DNA of 64,000 bases, from the NCBI GenBank assembly GCA_026400355.1, contig JAPLPE010000017.1, positions 124,001 to 188,000 of the forward strand. The letters are read 5' to 3'. A program made the translations under genes and the position numbers. Position 1 is the first letter of the stretch. The number at the start of each line of letters is the position of its first letter. The notes below the pieces were generated by a model that ran no database searches, had not been told where the DNA came from, and was given only the letters and a program-made list of their open reading frames with translations. This DNA comes from Rhodobacterales bacterium (GTDB lineage: Bacteria; Pseudomonadota; Alphaproteobacteria; Rhodobacterales; Rhodobacteraceae). Below, in pieces: positions 26,909-35,942 of this stretch.

Positions 26909-29335
26909 ATGAAAACCACTACCCGGGTCGCGGTCATCGGCGGAGGCGTCGTCGGCTGTTCCGTCCTCTATCACCTGACCAAACTCGGCTGGTCCGATGT
27001 CATGCTGATCGAACGCTCTGATCTCACATCCGGCTCCACCTGGCACGCGGCAGGTGGCTTCCACACCCTGAACGGCGACACCAACATGGCTGCCCTGCAG
27101 GGCTACACCATCCGCCTCTACAAGGAACTCGAGGCCATCACGGGCATGTCCTGCGGCCTCCACCACGTCGGTGGTATCACACTGGCCGACAACACCGCCC
27201 GTTTCGAACAGCTCAAGGCCGAACGCGCCAAGCATCGGTACATGGGCCTCGACACCGAAATCCTCTCGCCCGAGGAAGTGACCAGGATGACCGACGGTCT
27301 GGTCAACGTCAAAGGCATCATCGGCGCCCTCTATGATCCGCTCGACGGGCACCTCGATCCTTCGGGCACAACCCATGCCTATGCCAAGGCGGCCCGCATG
27401 GGCGGTGCCGAAATCGTCCTGCACAACCGTGTGCTGGAAACCAACCCCCGGCCTGACGGCACATGGGATGTCGTCACCGAAAAAGGCACGATTCACGCCG
27501 AACATGTCGTCAACGCCGGCGGCCTCTGGGCGCGCGAAATCGGCGCGATGGCTGGCGTCTATCTGCCGCTCCTGCCCATGGCGCACCAATACCTCGTCAC
27601 GGATGACGTGCCGGAAATCATGGATATTCTCGCCAAAGGCCGCGAATTCCCCCATGTGATGGATCCGGGCGGCGAATTCTACCTCCGCCAGGAAGGCCGG
27701 GGCCTCTGCATCGGCTTTTACGAAAAGCCCTGCGAACCCTGGTCCGTGGACGGCACCCCGTGGAACTTCGGTCACGAGCTTCTCAACGAACAGTGGGAAA
27801 AGATCGAAGACTCGGTGATGTTCGCCAATGCCCGCATTCCCGTCCTCGAACGCTCCGGCGTCAAGCGGGTGATCCACGGCCCCTTCACCTTCGCCCCCGA
27901 TGGCAACCCGCTGATCGGCCCGGTGCCCAGCCTGCGCAACTACTGGTCCGCCTGCGCCGTCATGGCCGGGTTCAGCCAGGGCGGCGGCATGGGCCTCGCC
28001 CTCGCCCAGTGGATGATCAACGGAGAAGTCGAACGCGACCCGCGCGGCTTTGACGTGTCCCGTTTCGGCAACTGGACCTCGCCCGGCTACACCGTGCCCA
28101 AAGTCATCGAAAACTACCAGATGCGCTTTTCGGTCGGCTATCCGAACGAAGAACGCCCCGCCGCCCGCCCCTTCCGCACCACGCCGATGTACGACATCTT
28201 CTCAGACATGCGTGCCGTCTGGGGCCAGCAGTACGGGCTCGAAGTGCCAAACTACTACGCCCTGCCCGGCGAACCCACGTACGAAGAACCGACCTTCCGC
28301 CGCTCCAACGCCTGGGAGGCAACGCGGCAAGAAGTCATGGCCGTCCGTAACGGCGTCGGCATCAACGAGGTCCAGAATTTCGGCAAGTACCTGGTGACCG
28401 GCCCCAATGCCCGCGCCTGGCTGGATCGGATCATGGCGGGCTCCATTCCCAAACCCGGACGCCTGTCACTCAACCCGATGCTCGCGGAATCGGGCAAGAT
28501 CATCGGCGACTTCACCGTCTCCTGCCTTTCGGAAACCGAATTCCAGCTGACGGCCTCGTACGGTGCCCAGGGCTGGCATGGCCGCTGGTTCGAACAACAT
28601 GAAGACCCCGGCGTAAGAGTGCAAAACATATCGGATTCCCGCTCTGGATTTCAGATTGCCGGCCCCAAGGCGCGCGAGCTTCTGGCCCGCGCGACCCGCT
28701 CTGATGTGAGCGGCGACGCGTTCAAATTCATGGACGTGAAACGCATGACCGTCGGCATGGCCAACTGCATCGTCCAGCGCGTCAGCTACACCGCCGACCT
28801 TGGGTATGAAATCTTCACCGACCACATGTCTGTCCGCCACCTCTGGCACACACTCTGGAACGCGGGGCAGGACCTCGGCCTGCGCCCCTTCGGCATGCGG
28901 GCGATGATGTCGCTCCGCCTCGACAAATGGTTCGGCTCATGGGGCCGCGAATTCTCGCCCGACTACACCCCGGCAGAAACTGGCCTGGACCGATTCATCC
29001 GCTTCAACAAGCCCGTCGAATTCATCGGCCGGGCTGCCGCGGCCGCCGAAAAGGCCTCTGGTCCGAAGCGCAGGCTCTGCAACTTCATCGTGGACGCCAA
29101 GGAAGCGGACGTGGTGGCCTGGGAACCGGTCTGGCTCGACGATGCGGTCGTCGGCTACTGTACCTCGGGCGGCTATTCGCATTACACGGGCAAATCCGTT
29201 GCGATGGCCTTCGTCCCGGCGGACAAGGTCAGGGACGGTCTCGAAGTCGAAATCGAAATCCTCGGTGAACGCCGCCCGGCCCGTCTGACCATGGCTCCCC
29301 TCTTTGACGAGGACGGCGCACGGATGCGTGGATAG
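26909..29335 (+). CDS. FAD-dependent dimethylglycine/sarcosine dehydrogenase-like protein with GcvT domain
   Basis: 808 residues. N-terminal DAO domain: FAD motif VIGGGVVGCSVLYHL at 9-23 and SGSTWHAAGGFH (the flavin-attachment region of DMGDH-type enzymes). Next an FAO_M bridge and a C-terminal aminomethyltransferase domain (about 430-790, with QLTASYGAQGWHG, YTADLGYEIFTDH and the closing GERRPARLTMAPLFDE). This layout oxidatively demethylates N-methyl amines and passes the one-carbon unit to tetrahydrofolate. The exact substrate (dimethylglycine, sarcosine or another) is not decided. Confidence 0.93.
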   Translation: MKTTTRVAVIGGGVVGCSVLYHLTKLGWSDVMLIERSDLTSGSTWHAAGGFHTLNGDTNMAALQGYTIRLYKELEAITGMSCGLHHVGGITLADNTARFEQLKAERAKHRYMGLDTEILSPEEVTRMTDGLVNVKGIIGALYDPLDGHLDPSGTTHAYAKAARMGGAEIVLHNRVLETNPRPDGTWDVVTEKGTIHAEHVVNAGGLWAREIGAMAGVYLPLLPMAHQYLVTDDVPEIMDILAKGREFPHVMDPGGEFYLRQEGRGLCIGFYEKPCEPWSVDGTPWNFGHELLNEQWEKIEDSVMFANARIPVLERSGVKRVIHGPFTFAPDGNPLIGPVPSLRNYWSACAVMAGFSQGGGMGLALAQWMINGEVERDPRGFDVSRFGNWTSPGYTVPKVIENYQMRFSVGYPNEERPAARPFRTTPMYDIFSDMRAVWGQQYGLEVPNYYALPGEPTYEEPTFRRSNAWEATRQEVMAVRNGVGINEVQNFGKYLVTGPNARAWLDRIMAGSIPKPGRLSLNPMLAESGKIIGDFTVSCLSETEFQLTASYGAQGWHGRWFEQHEDPGVRVQNISDSRSGFQIAGPKARELLARATRSDVSGDAFKFMDVKRMTVGMANCIVQRVSYTADLGYEIFTDHMSVRHLWHTLWNAGQDLGLRPFGMRAMMSLRLDKWFGSWGREFSPDYTPAETGLDRFIRFNKPVEFIGRAAAAAEKASGPKRRLCNFIVDAKEADVVAWEPVWLDDAVVGYCTSGGYSHYTGKSVAMAFVPADKVRDGLEVEIEILGERRPARLTMAPLFDEDGARMRG

Positions 29336-29354
29336 GCCGTCGCTTGTCCGTCTT

Positions 29355-29416
29355 CCGGCCAGAAATATCCCCGGGGGTGAATTGGCCAAAGGCCAAGAGG
29401 GGGGCAGCGCCCCCCT
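29355..29416. repeat. Intergenic repeat-like element with two hairpins
   Basis: A 62-base block between the dehydrogenase and the MobA-like gene. It holds GGCCAAAGGCC (29384-29394) and GGGGGGC-AGC-GCCCCCC (29399-29415, 7-bp stem). Similar 'ggccaaaggccaaga-gggggg-cag-cgcccccc' blocks recur between genes in many Rhodobacteraceae genomes, to my recollection, like a REP element. Only one copy is in this window. It may also stop transcription after the dehydrogenase gene. Confidence 0.5.
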
Positions 29417-29423
29417 CGAGCCC

Positions 29424-30026
29424 ATGACGGGCAATGTTCCGATCATGATCCTCGCCGCCGGCCAATCCGTCCGGATGCGCGGGTCAGACAAGCTTGCCGA
29501 ACCTGTTGACGGCATCCCTTTGCTGACTGCGCAAGTACGCAAGGCGATTGCGACCGGCCAACCAGTCCACGTGGCCCTGCCCTCCCTCAATCACCCGAGG
29601 GTCAGACTGCTTAACGATCTTCCAGTCACGATCCTTGCCGCCCCGGACGCCAAAGAAGGCATGGGCGGCAGCCTGCGCAACGCCGTGGCTCAACTGCCCG
29701 ACTGCAATGCCTTCATGATCCTTCTGGCAGACCTGCCCGAAATCACGGCCTCTGACCTGGAAACACTCATCGCCTCCCGCGCAGCCAACCCCTGTCACCT
29801 GATCTGGCGTGGCGCCACGCAGACCGGCGCCCCCGGTCATCCGATCATCTTCGACGAAAGCCTCCGCCCGGCCTTTGCCACGCTGACAGGTGATCACGGC
29901 GGGGACAGCATCATTCGCCCCCGCCTTGACCAGACCCTTCTTGTCCCACTTCCCGCCGACCACGCCCGCCGCGACCTTGACACACCGGAAGAATGGGCTG
30001 CCTGGCGCACCGAAACCGGTCGCTGA
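29424..30026 (+). CDS. MobA/MocA-like nucleotidyltransferase
   Basis: 200 residues. The nucleotide-binding motif ILAAGQSVRMRGSDKLAEPV near 8-27 and ILLADLPEI near 98-106 match the NTP_transf_3 family. The family includes molybdenum-cofactor cytidylyl- and guanylyltransferases and purine-catabolism accessory proteins. No molybdoenzyme gene is nearby, so the role is open. Start ATG 29424 lies seven bases past the intergenic repeat. The protein is complete. The decayed Hint copy begins directly after its stop. Confidence 0.85.
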   Translation: MTGNVPIMILAAGQSVRMRGSDKLAEPVDGIPLLTAQVRKAIATGQPVHVALPSLNHPRVRLLNDLPVTILAAPDAKEGMGGSLRNAVAQLPDCNAFMILLADLPEITASDLETLIASRAANPCHLIWRGATQTGAPGHPIIFDESLRPAFATLTGDHGGDSIIRPRLDQTLLVPLPADHARRDLDTPEEWAAWRTETGR

Positions 30027-30027
30027 C

Positions 30028-30395
30028 CCAGCCGACGAGCATGGCGGCTCCCAGAACCTGGCCCCTACCAAGGTACGGTTGGGTCTTGGGGTTCGATAAA
30101 TGCAGCCGATCGTGCGGTGAGAGCAGAGGATCCCATTTCGGCAAACCACCCCCGAGCGGACCCGACGTGATCACCACGGGCCGCAAATGCGGCGCGTGCA
30201 CGATCGCCCAGCACGATCTCTCCTTGTGGCCGACCCGGCGGATATCCTGAATGCCATTGTCCGGTGTGATCATCCGATCCCCGCAGTTCCTCGACCAGAC
30301 GCTCTCCCCAGGCCATCACAATCCGCGCTCCGGGACCAAAGCAGGGCAGGATCTTATCTTGATGGTCAATGCGGTCGCCCGCCGTGGTCTACTCC
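30028..30395 (-). pseudogene. Decayed Hint-domain protein copy lacking its RTX repeats
   Basis: Translated leftward, two frames match the intact neighbour at 30962-32302. First: GDRIDHQDKILPCFGPGARI then [10 protein letters not shown]. Then, after about five lost bases near 30271, DRMITPDNGIQDIRRVG, APHLRPVVITSGPLGGGLP and GQVLGAAMLVG. The neighbour's N-terminal [12 protein letters not shown] is joined directly to PCF of the Hint start, so all RTX repeats are missing. An in-frame stop lies upstream of the first frame, the SPNH motif has become SPHD, and the copy is cut off just after the MobA-like gene. Confidence 0.85.
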
Positions 30396-30961
30396 AACAG
30401 CATTGAAACCGATCAGCAGGTGCAGGCAGTAGCTTAAATCACCCGGAAATCTGTCCAAGAGTCGGGGAGTAGCTGTCCGGACATCAGAGCGTTACCAGCT
30501 TTATCCCCAAGGCGGCGCGGCCGATCTTGGTGACACAACAGACTCAACCCCGCAGTCTTTGGCAGAAAACGCGGGCCAATCGGGACATAAGTGGATGCAT
30601 TGTTGCGACACCACCGACTTGTCGGAGATCGAATGCCAATAGGTCATTTTGTCGGGATACATCATTCACGAAAAAGGATAGGCCCGCGTCTCAACCGGGA
30701 GAGGACAGCAAGAAAGAAAACGGGGGGCATTCCCGCCCCCCGTTTCCCGACAGTGCACCCAATGGTGCCTCAGTCACGCTGCATCCTGTCGCCCGTTCAG
30801 CTTAGTCGTCAGCAAATGAACCATATCTGTCCACTTGCGCACACCCGGCATGCCGCGCCGGCGGTCCGTTTCAAATGTCTCTCTCAGTCACGGCAGGAAC
30901 AAGGACCGTAGACGCTGAAGCCGCAGCATACGTCAGGGCCATCGGTGACATGGTCTTTGCT
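30396..30961. other. Gap between the Hint pseudogene and the intact Hint gene
   Basis: 566 bases. Apart from the terminator at 30718-30745 I see no gene I can support. Leftward frames of 26 codons (from an ATG near 30949) and about 25-37 codons (ending near 30776) exist, but neither has a clear ribosome-binding site. The left half, 30396-30710, probably is further debris of the decayed locus, though I could not align it with the intact copy. Confidence 0.4.
30718..30745 (-). terminator. Terminator downstream of the RTX-Hint gene
   Basis: A perfect 11-bp stem (AAACGGGGGGC at 30718-30728 and its complement at 30735-30745) with a 6-base loop. Read leftward it is followed by TTTCTTTCTTG, a good U-rich tail. 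It lies about 215 bases beyond the RTX-Hint stop, leaving room for a long 3' end or a small leftward gene. Confidence 0.75.
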
Positions 30962-32302
30962 TCACTTCACCAGAAGATGCGCTTCATGCTTCTTCAGTGA
31001 CTTCCGGGCAGCCTGATAGCCTTCCAGACCCGCCTGCGACTTCAGTTCCGGAAACAGCTCAAGGATTTCAGACCGCTGCGCATTTCCGATCCCCTTCAGG
31101 CTGTAGTCGCCGGGCTGGAAGCTTTCGGTCCAGGCCCCGTTCGACAGCACAACTTCGTGCCGGTCGAACATGAAGTGGATGTAGGTCGTGCTCATCGTGT
31201 CGAGATCAAAGATGCCCGGCGTTCCAACCAGATGCTTGGCGGCTGCCAGTACTTCGTTTTCTTCGAAGTAAAGCTGCGTCCGCTCGTTCGCGACCAGAAC
31301 ACGGTGGTTGGGCGAAATGATCAGATCCCGCTCGGGCAACCCGTTGCCCAGCGAACCGGCCTTTATCAGCACCGGGCGCAGATGCGGCGCGTTGACCAGA
31401 GCCTTGCCCGAAATCTCCTTGCGACCCACCCAGCGGATTTCCTGAATGCCGTTGTCGCGGGTGATGATCCGGTCGCCTTCCTTCAACTCCTCGACCAGAC
31501 GCTCGCCACGCGGCGTCGCAATCATGGAGCCCGGAGTAAAGCAGGGAACGATCTCTTCGATGTTTTCAAAGTTCATCGTGCCGGTCACGTTACCGTCTGG
31601 ATCAAGGAATTCGACAGTCCCGTTGATCCCGTTGTTTTCGGTATCCGGCGTCACGTTCGTAATCCGGAATGGTCCGGCATTCAGCAAGTTCAACGTGTCA
31701 AAGTCATCGCCGCCACCGCCGCCATAGACCGCGTCGCCGATCCCATCAGTGCTGTTGCTGACGAAGAATAGATCGCGGTCGTCACCGCCGCTCAGCGTAT
31801 CAGCGCCTTGGCCACCATCGATCGAGTCATTTCCCGTGCTGCCATCAAGGGTATCGTTGCCTTCATCCCCGTTCAGCGTGTCGTTTCCGGAACCACCTTC
31901 AAGCGTGTCGTTGCCCACATCACCGAAAAGCGTGTCGTCGCCTGCCTCGCCGCGCAGCGTGTCATCGCCCGGCCCGCCATAAAGCGTGTCGTTCCCCACC
32001 CCGCCCTTGAGAAGGTCGTTTCCGGCATCGCCATAGACCGTATCGTTGCCTTCACCGCCACCAACGACGTCGTCACCCTCACCGCCGTAAACTTCGTCAT
32101 TTTCTTCGCCAGCGCTGACGACGTCGTTGCCACCGAATGCATAGACCAAGTCGTCGTTCGGCCCCGCACCTGGCAGGATGGCGTCATTGTGGTCGATCCT
32201 GTCGCCTTGCGGGTCGCCCGTATAGTTGAAATCGATAAAATCGTTGCCGGACGTACCTTGGACGGTACCGTCATCTTGTCCGTTGTTGGTCGTTACCGGC
32301 AT
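30962..32302 (-). CDS. RTX-repeat protein with C-terminal Hint_2 domain
   Basis: 446 residues. Residues 56-175 are tandem GGxGxDxx calcium-binding RTX nonapeptides. A Hint_2 autoprocessing-like domain follows: C254 in [45 protein letters not shown] (H333) and [20 protein letters not shown]. There is no signal peptide, so export by a type I secretion system is expected; no such genes are in the window. The C-terminal His-Asn of inteins is not evident, so splicing is unlikely, but cleavage before C254 is possible. A decayed paralogue lies immediately downstream. Confidence 0.88.
   Translation of the reverse strand: MPVTTNNGQDDGTVQGTSGNDFIDFNYTGDPQGDRIDHNDAILPGAGPNDDLVYAFGGNDVVSAGEENDEVYGGEGDDVVGGGEGNDTVYGDAGNDLLKGGVGNDTLYGGPGDDTLRGEAGDDTLFGDVGNDTLEGGSGNDTLNGDEGNDTLDGSTGNDSIDGGQGADTLSGGDDRDLFFVSNSTDGIGDAVYGGGGGDDFDTLNLLNAGPFRITNVTPDTENNGINGTVEFLDPDGNVTGTMNFENIEEIVPCFTPGSMIATPRGERLVEELKEGDRIITRDNGIQEIRWVGRKEISGKALVNAPHLRPVLIKAGSLGNGLPERDLIISPNHRVLVANERTQLYFEENEVLAAAKHLVGTPGIFDLDTMSTTYIHFMFDRHEVVLSNGAWTESFQPGDYSLKGIGNAQRSEILELFPELKSQAGLEGYQAARKSLKKHEAHLLVK
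31778..32137 (-). repeat. RTX nonapeptide repeat array (coding)
   Basis: About 13 tandem 27-base units encode GGxGNDTLx-type nonapeptides inside the RTX-Hint gene. They form a parallel beta-roll that folds on binding calcium outside the cell. The near-identical DNA units make deletions by slippage or recombination likely. This fits the repeat-free decayed copy next door. Confidence 0.85.
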
Positions 32303-32966
32303 CGCCTTACTCCCCCTGCCCGCAAAGGCTGCGGCATCGCCGCGTCAAACGCTCTCATGCAGCCAAGCGACGCCGATACGTCACAAGGCCTGCTACTTCC
32401 TGTTTTCAGCGACGGCCGGGCCGCAGCAGATCAGATGTGTTACGTCAAAGGGCGGCAGCCCCCCGCAGACTTTCGATTATCGGGCCAACTTCGGTTCACC
32501 CTGCGATCGCGTCAGTCGATCGCCACCCCCCACGGGTGCTTTTTGAATAGCGACAAGATTGCGGCAAAAAAAGCATAAAATGGGCATGGTTTCCCCTGGA
32601 AGAGGCGGAACACGGCCAAATCGGCCCCAGGTCAAGATGGCATCTTCCGACGCCATCTTTCGATTGTTTCCAGTTTCGGATGCAAATAGGCCGGGAACAG
32701 AGGCTCCTACTGCCCCAGAGGACTATTCTCAGCAACCCATGGCTGAACCGCCACTCTGATTGTTTCGAGTTTGGGAGAAGTTGTCGCGGCGACTGATTGT
32801 GGCCAGATCATGACGCCGCGCTGATTTGGCAAGCATTTAATGTCCATCGCCTGGAACCAATCCACAAATATCAGTGCGATTATCGAAAAATGATGACCTA
32901 TAACAACCCGGCCGCAGTTTCGCCTTGATTCTCGGTTCCCCAAATCGAATCGTATGTCGGATGATC
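32303..32966. other. 664-base gap upstream of the RTX-Hint gene
   Basis: No supported gene. It must hold the leftward promoter of the RTX-Hint gene. A hairpin AAGATGGC (32634-32641) / GCCATCTT (32652-32659) is present. The stretch 32720-32930 is less GC-rich than its surroundings and may be remnant DNA next to a tRNA, but I found no integrase, transposase or direct repeat of the tRNA end. Confidence 0.4.
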
Positions 32967-33053
32967 TGGTGCCGGTGAAAGGACTCGAACCTTCACGGGG
33001 GGTTGCCCCGGCGGATTTTGAATCCGCTGCGTCTACCATTCCGCCACACCGGC
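32967..33053 (-). tRNA. tRNA-Leu (anticodon CAA)
   Basis: Read leftward from 33053: acceptor GCCGGTG pairs with CACCGGC before discriminator A and an encoded CCA. The anticodon arm is GGATT-CAA-AATCC, which gives CAA and decodes UUG. A long variable arm (GGGGCAACCCCC) and T arm GGTTCGAGTCC confirm a class II leucine tRNA. All arms pair, so it should be functional. Confidence 0.95.
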
Positions 33054-33188
33054 CAGCACGCGTCTGATACTGCCTTGCAAGAGGGGCGTCAACGCGGTGG
33101 TGGGCACATCGGCCCGCCGAAACCGTTATGTCCGCGGACGAGATTGCGCTAGCGTCGCCGGATACACGATTCAGAAGGATATTTCCCA

Positions 33189-34898
33189 ATGCCAAGCTTT
33201 GCCCTCAACACCTCGTCCACCACCCAACAGACCCTAACGACGGGCCAGTCAGGCTTTGTCGGCGTCGGCGTCAACCTTTACCTTCAGGCAATCCCTTCGG
33301 GCAGCACCGGTGATGCGATCATCGGCTCCGGCTCAACAAGCATCACCGTGATGGGCGTGGTCGGCTCAAGCGTCGGGGATGTCATCGACGTGGCTGGTGG
33401 TTCGTCCACAATCATTGACGTGGGTGTAAACGGGCAGATCACCTCGGCACAAGAAAGTGCAATCGAAGTCGATGACTCGACTAAATTGTCGATTTCCAAC
33501 GCTGGAACGATCAGTGCCAAATTCCAAGCGATCGAGTTTAACACGACCGATGACTCTGCCCAGTTGGCCCTGATCAACACTGGCACGATCTTGAGCACAA
33601 ACAGCGTTGCGATCTCCGCCAACACTGGCGCTGGCTTGATTGAGATCAACAATTCAGGTCTAGTGAGTTCTCTCGCGAGCACTGTCGTAGACGTCCAAAC
33701 GACTTCCTTCGTTCTCTTGTCAAACACAGGCACTATTTCGCGTTCGAGCTCCTCCGACAGTGCGATTTTCATTTCCGCCAACGACATACGACTGTACAAT
33801 AGCGGCGAAATCATTGGCCGCGTCATCGTGACCGGAACAGCCGACATCAAGAATACGGGCCTGATCAATGGAATCGTCGGGGCCAACGGCGGGGGCAATG
33901 TTCAGAATCTTGGCACCATTGTGGGTGATCTCAGCACTTCGAACCAAATCGATACCGTGACCAACACAGGCATGGTTGACGGTGACGTTCTGACGGGCGG
34001 CGGCAACGACACCATCGACCTGCGCGGCGGCACGGTGACCGGTTCGGTGGCGGGCGGCGACGGCAATGATACCTACATCGTGAGTTCCGGGTCCGTCCTC
34101 CTTGTCGAAGACGGCCTTGGCACCTCGGGCACCGCCGACCTCGTGCAGTCCACCGTCACCTTCACGCTCGGCGCGAATATCGAAACGCTGGAACTGATCG
34201 GGTCGGACGACATCAACGGCGCGGGCAATACCGGGGCCAATACGCTGCTCGGCAATGCCTCCGACAATCGCCTCAGCGGTCGGGCGGGCGACGACACGCT
34301 GGACGGGGGCGACGGCAACGACATCCTGCGCGGCGGGGCGGGCAATGACCGCTTCATCACCGATGGCGATGACACGCTGATCGAAAGCGCCGACAGCGGC
34401 ACCGACACGGTGCAATCCGCGCAGTCCTTTACCCTTGGCACGAATTTCGAAAACCTGACCCTGTCGGGTGCTGCCAATGCGTCGGGGACCGGAAACGCCG
34501 CCGCCAACACGATCACCGGCAACGCGGGCAACAACACGCTGAACGGCCTGACAGGAAATGACACGCTGGACGGCTCTGCCGGGGCTGACAGCTTCGTGTT
34601 CTCGACCGCGCTCGGGTCCACGAACATCGACAGCATCAACAATTTCAGCGCCGCCGACGACACATTCCGGCTGGACGACGCGGTGTTCACGGGGCTGGCG
34701 GTCGGCACGCTGGCTGGCAGCGCTTTTGCGTCCAACACCACCGGGAACGCGGGCGACGCGACGGACCGGATCATCTATGAAAGCGACACCGGCAAGGTAT
34801 TCTTTGACACGGACGGCACCGGGGCGGCAGCCAAGGTGCAGTTCGCAACCATCAGCACCGGATTGGTGCTGACCTCGGCCGATTTCATCGTGTTCTAG
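33189..34898 (+). CDS. Secreted beta-solenoid/RTX calcium-binding protein
   Basis: 569 residues with three parts. Residues 95-265 hold about eight repeats of the form xIxNxGTIxS..A (for example LINTGTIL, LSNTGTIS, IKNTGLIN, VQNLGTIV), a right-handed beta-solenoid pattern. Residues 268-465 carry scattered RTX nonapeptides (GGGNDTIDL, GGDGNDIL, GLTGNDTLDG) with ATFTLG-like spacers. The rest is the serralysin-like C-terminal module ending in ADFIVF, a type I secretion signal. No N-terminal signal peptide. AAGGA precedes ATG 33189. The 5' half is noticeably less GC-rich than the 3' half. Confidence 0.85.
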   Translation: MPSFALNTSSTTQQTLTTGQSGFVGVGVNLYLQAIPSGSTGDAIIGSGSTSITVMGVVGSSVGDVIDVAGGSSTIIDVGVNGQITSAQESAIEVDDSTKLSISNAGTISAKFQAIEFNTTDDSAQLALINTGTILSTNSVAISANTGAGLIEINNSGLVSSLASTVVDVQTTSFVLLSNTGTISRSSSSDSAIFISANDIRLYNSGEIIGRVIVTGTADIKNTGLINGIVGANGGGNVQNLGTIVGDLSTSNQIDTVTNTGMVDGDVLTGGGNDTIDLRGGTVTGSVAGGDGNDTYIVSSGSVLLVEDGLGTSGTADLVQSTVTFTLGANIETLELIGSDDINGAGNTGANTLLGNASDNRLSGRAGDDTLDGGDGNDILRGGAGNDRFITDGDDTLIESADSGTDTVQSAQSFTLGTNFENLTLSGAANASGTGNAAANTITGNAGNNTLNGLTGNDTLDGSAGADSFVFSTALGSTNIDSINNFSAADDTFRLDDAVFTGLAVGTLAGSAFASNTTGNAGDATDRIIYESDTGKVFFDTDGTGAAAKVQFATISTGLVLTSADFIVF

Positions 34899-34915
34899 AA
34901 GGCGGCTGCGCCCAC

Positions 34916-35773
34916 CTACAACGTCCGCGCCGAAAAGGTATCGCACTGCCCCGGGTCCCCGGCCTGAAAGCCGCGCTTGAACCAGCGCTGCCGCTGTTCG
35001 GACGTGCCATGCGTGAACGTATGCGGCCGCACCACCTGCCCCGCATTGCGCTGCAATGTATCGTCCCCGATCTGCTCGGCCGCATTCATGGCTTCGGCAA
35101 TGTCGCCACGCTCGATAAAGCCGAATTCCTGATTGGCGCGGTTGGCCCAGACCCCGGCCAGACAGTCGGCCTGCAGTTCCATCCTGACCGAGATCGCATT
35201 CGATTCAGTCTCGCTCACCCGCGCCCGCCGCGTGTTGGCCTGATCCAGAATGCCCAGCTGGTCCTGCACGGCATGGCCGATCTCATGCGCCACGACATAG
35301 GCTGCTGCAAAGTCCCCCCCGGCCCCCAGTTGCCGCTCCATCGTCACAAAGAAATCGGTGTCCAGAAACACCTTCTTCTCGGGCGGACAATAGAACGGCC
35401 CGGTCGCCGCGTTCGCCCCACCACAGGCCGATTGGGTCGCGCCCTTGAACATGACAAGCACGGGCGCCCGGTAAGTCTGGTTGTAGTCATTCCGGAAGAT
35501 GTCACCCCAGACGTCTTCCGTGCTCGCCAGAATGACCGAGACAAAGGCCGCCGCCTCTTCATCCGCCGCCGTCAGCTCGACATCGCCACCCTGCGAGATC
35601 GTGGCACCGTTCCCGCCGTCCAACAAAGGCGTCAGATCGACACCAAGAAAGTAGCTGATCAGCACGATGACCAGAACACCAAGTCCGCCGACGCTGGTCG
35701 CAACCCCGGCACTGCTTCCACTGCGGCGACGGTCTTCGATGTTGCTGCTCTGCTTGCGACCCTGCCACTTCAT
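34916..35773 (-). CDS. YpfJ-family neutral zinc metallopeptidase
   Basis: 285 residues. A single N-terminal membrane anchor (VGGLGVLVIVLISYFLGV, about 27-44) is followed by an extracytoplasmic metallopeptidase domain with HEIGH (AAYVVAHEIGHAVQDQLG) and a downstream SNAISVRMELQADCLAGVW containing the third ligand region. Family name is from E. coli YpfJ; substrates are not known. ATG 35773 is preceded by GGAGGAG at eight bases. It converges on the solenoid RTX gene with a 17-base gap. Confidence 0.92.
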   Translation of the reverse strand: MKWQGRKQSSNIEDRRRSGSSAGVATSVGGLGVLVIVLISYFLGVDLTPLLDGGNGATISQGGDVELTAADEEAAAFVSVILASTEDVWGDIFRNDYNQTYRAPVLVMFKGATQSACGGANAATGPFYCPPEKKVFLDTDFFVTMERQLGAGGDFAAAYVVAHEIGHAVQDQLGILDQANTRRARVSETESNAISVRMELQADCLAGVWANRANQEFGFIERGDIAEAMNAAEQIGDDTLQRNAGQVVRPHTFTHGTSEQRQRWFKRGFQAGDPGQCDTFSARTL

Positions 35774-35942
35774 CTGAACACTCCTCCGGCGATCAACGCC
35801 GCCTGATCCAACGCGCAGTACGATAGGCTGATCACGTTCTGATGAAAAGTGATTAGCTGACGGTTCATCGCCGGTCATGGGCTCTTGTCTTTGCTGGTCG
35901 CACCGTGATCGGTGTGCGCAACAGCAAGACAAGAGGCCAGAT

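Noticed and set aside
31778-32137. Regular repeats that could look like a CRISPR or satellite array
   Set aside because: The 27-base period encodes RTX nonapeptides in frame, with no spacers.
32720-32966. Remnant of an integrated element at the tRNA-Leu gene
   Set aside because: No integrase, no direct repeat of the tRNA end and no mobility gene could be seen.
32707-33195. Leftward frame containing GGMVDAADSKSAG
   Set aside because: This is the known mistranslation of a tRNA-Leu gene, which lies at 32967-33053.
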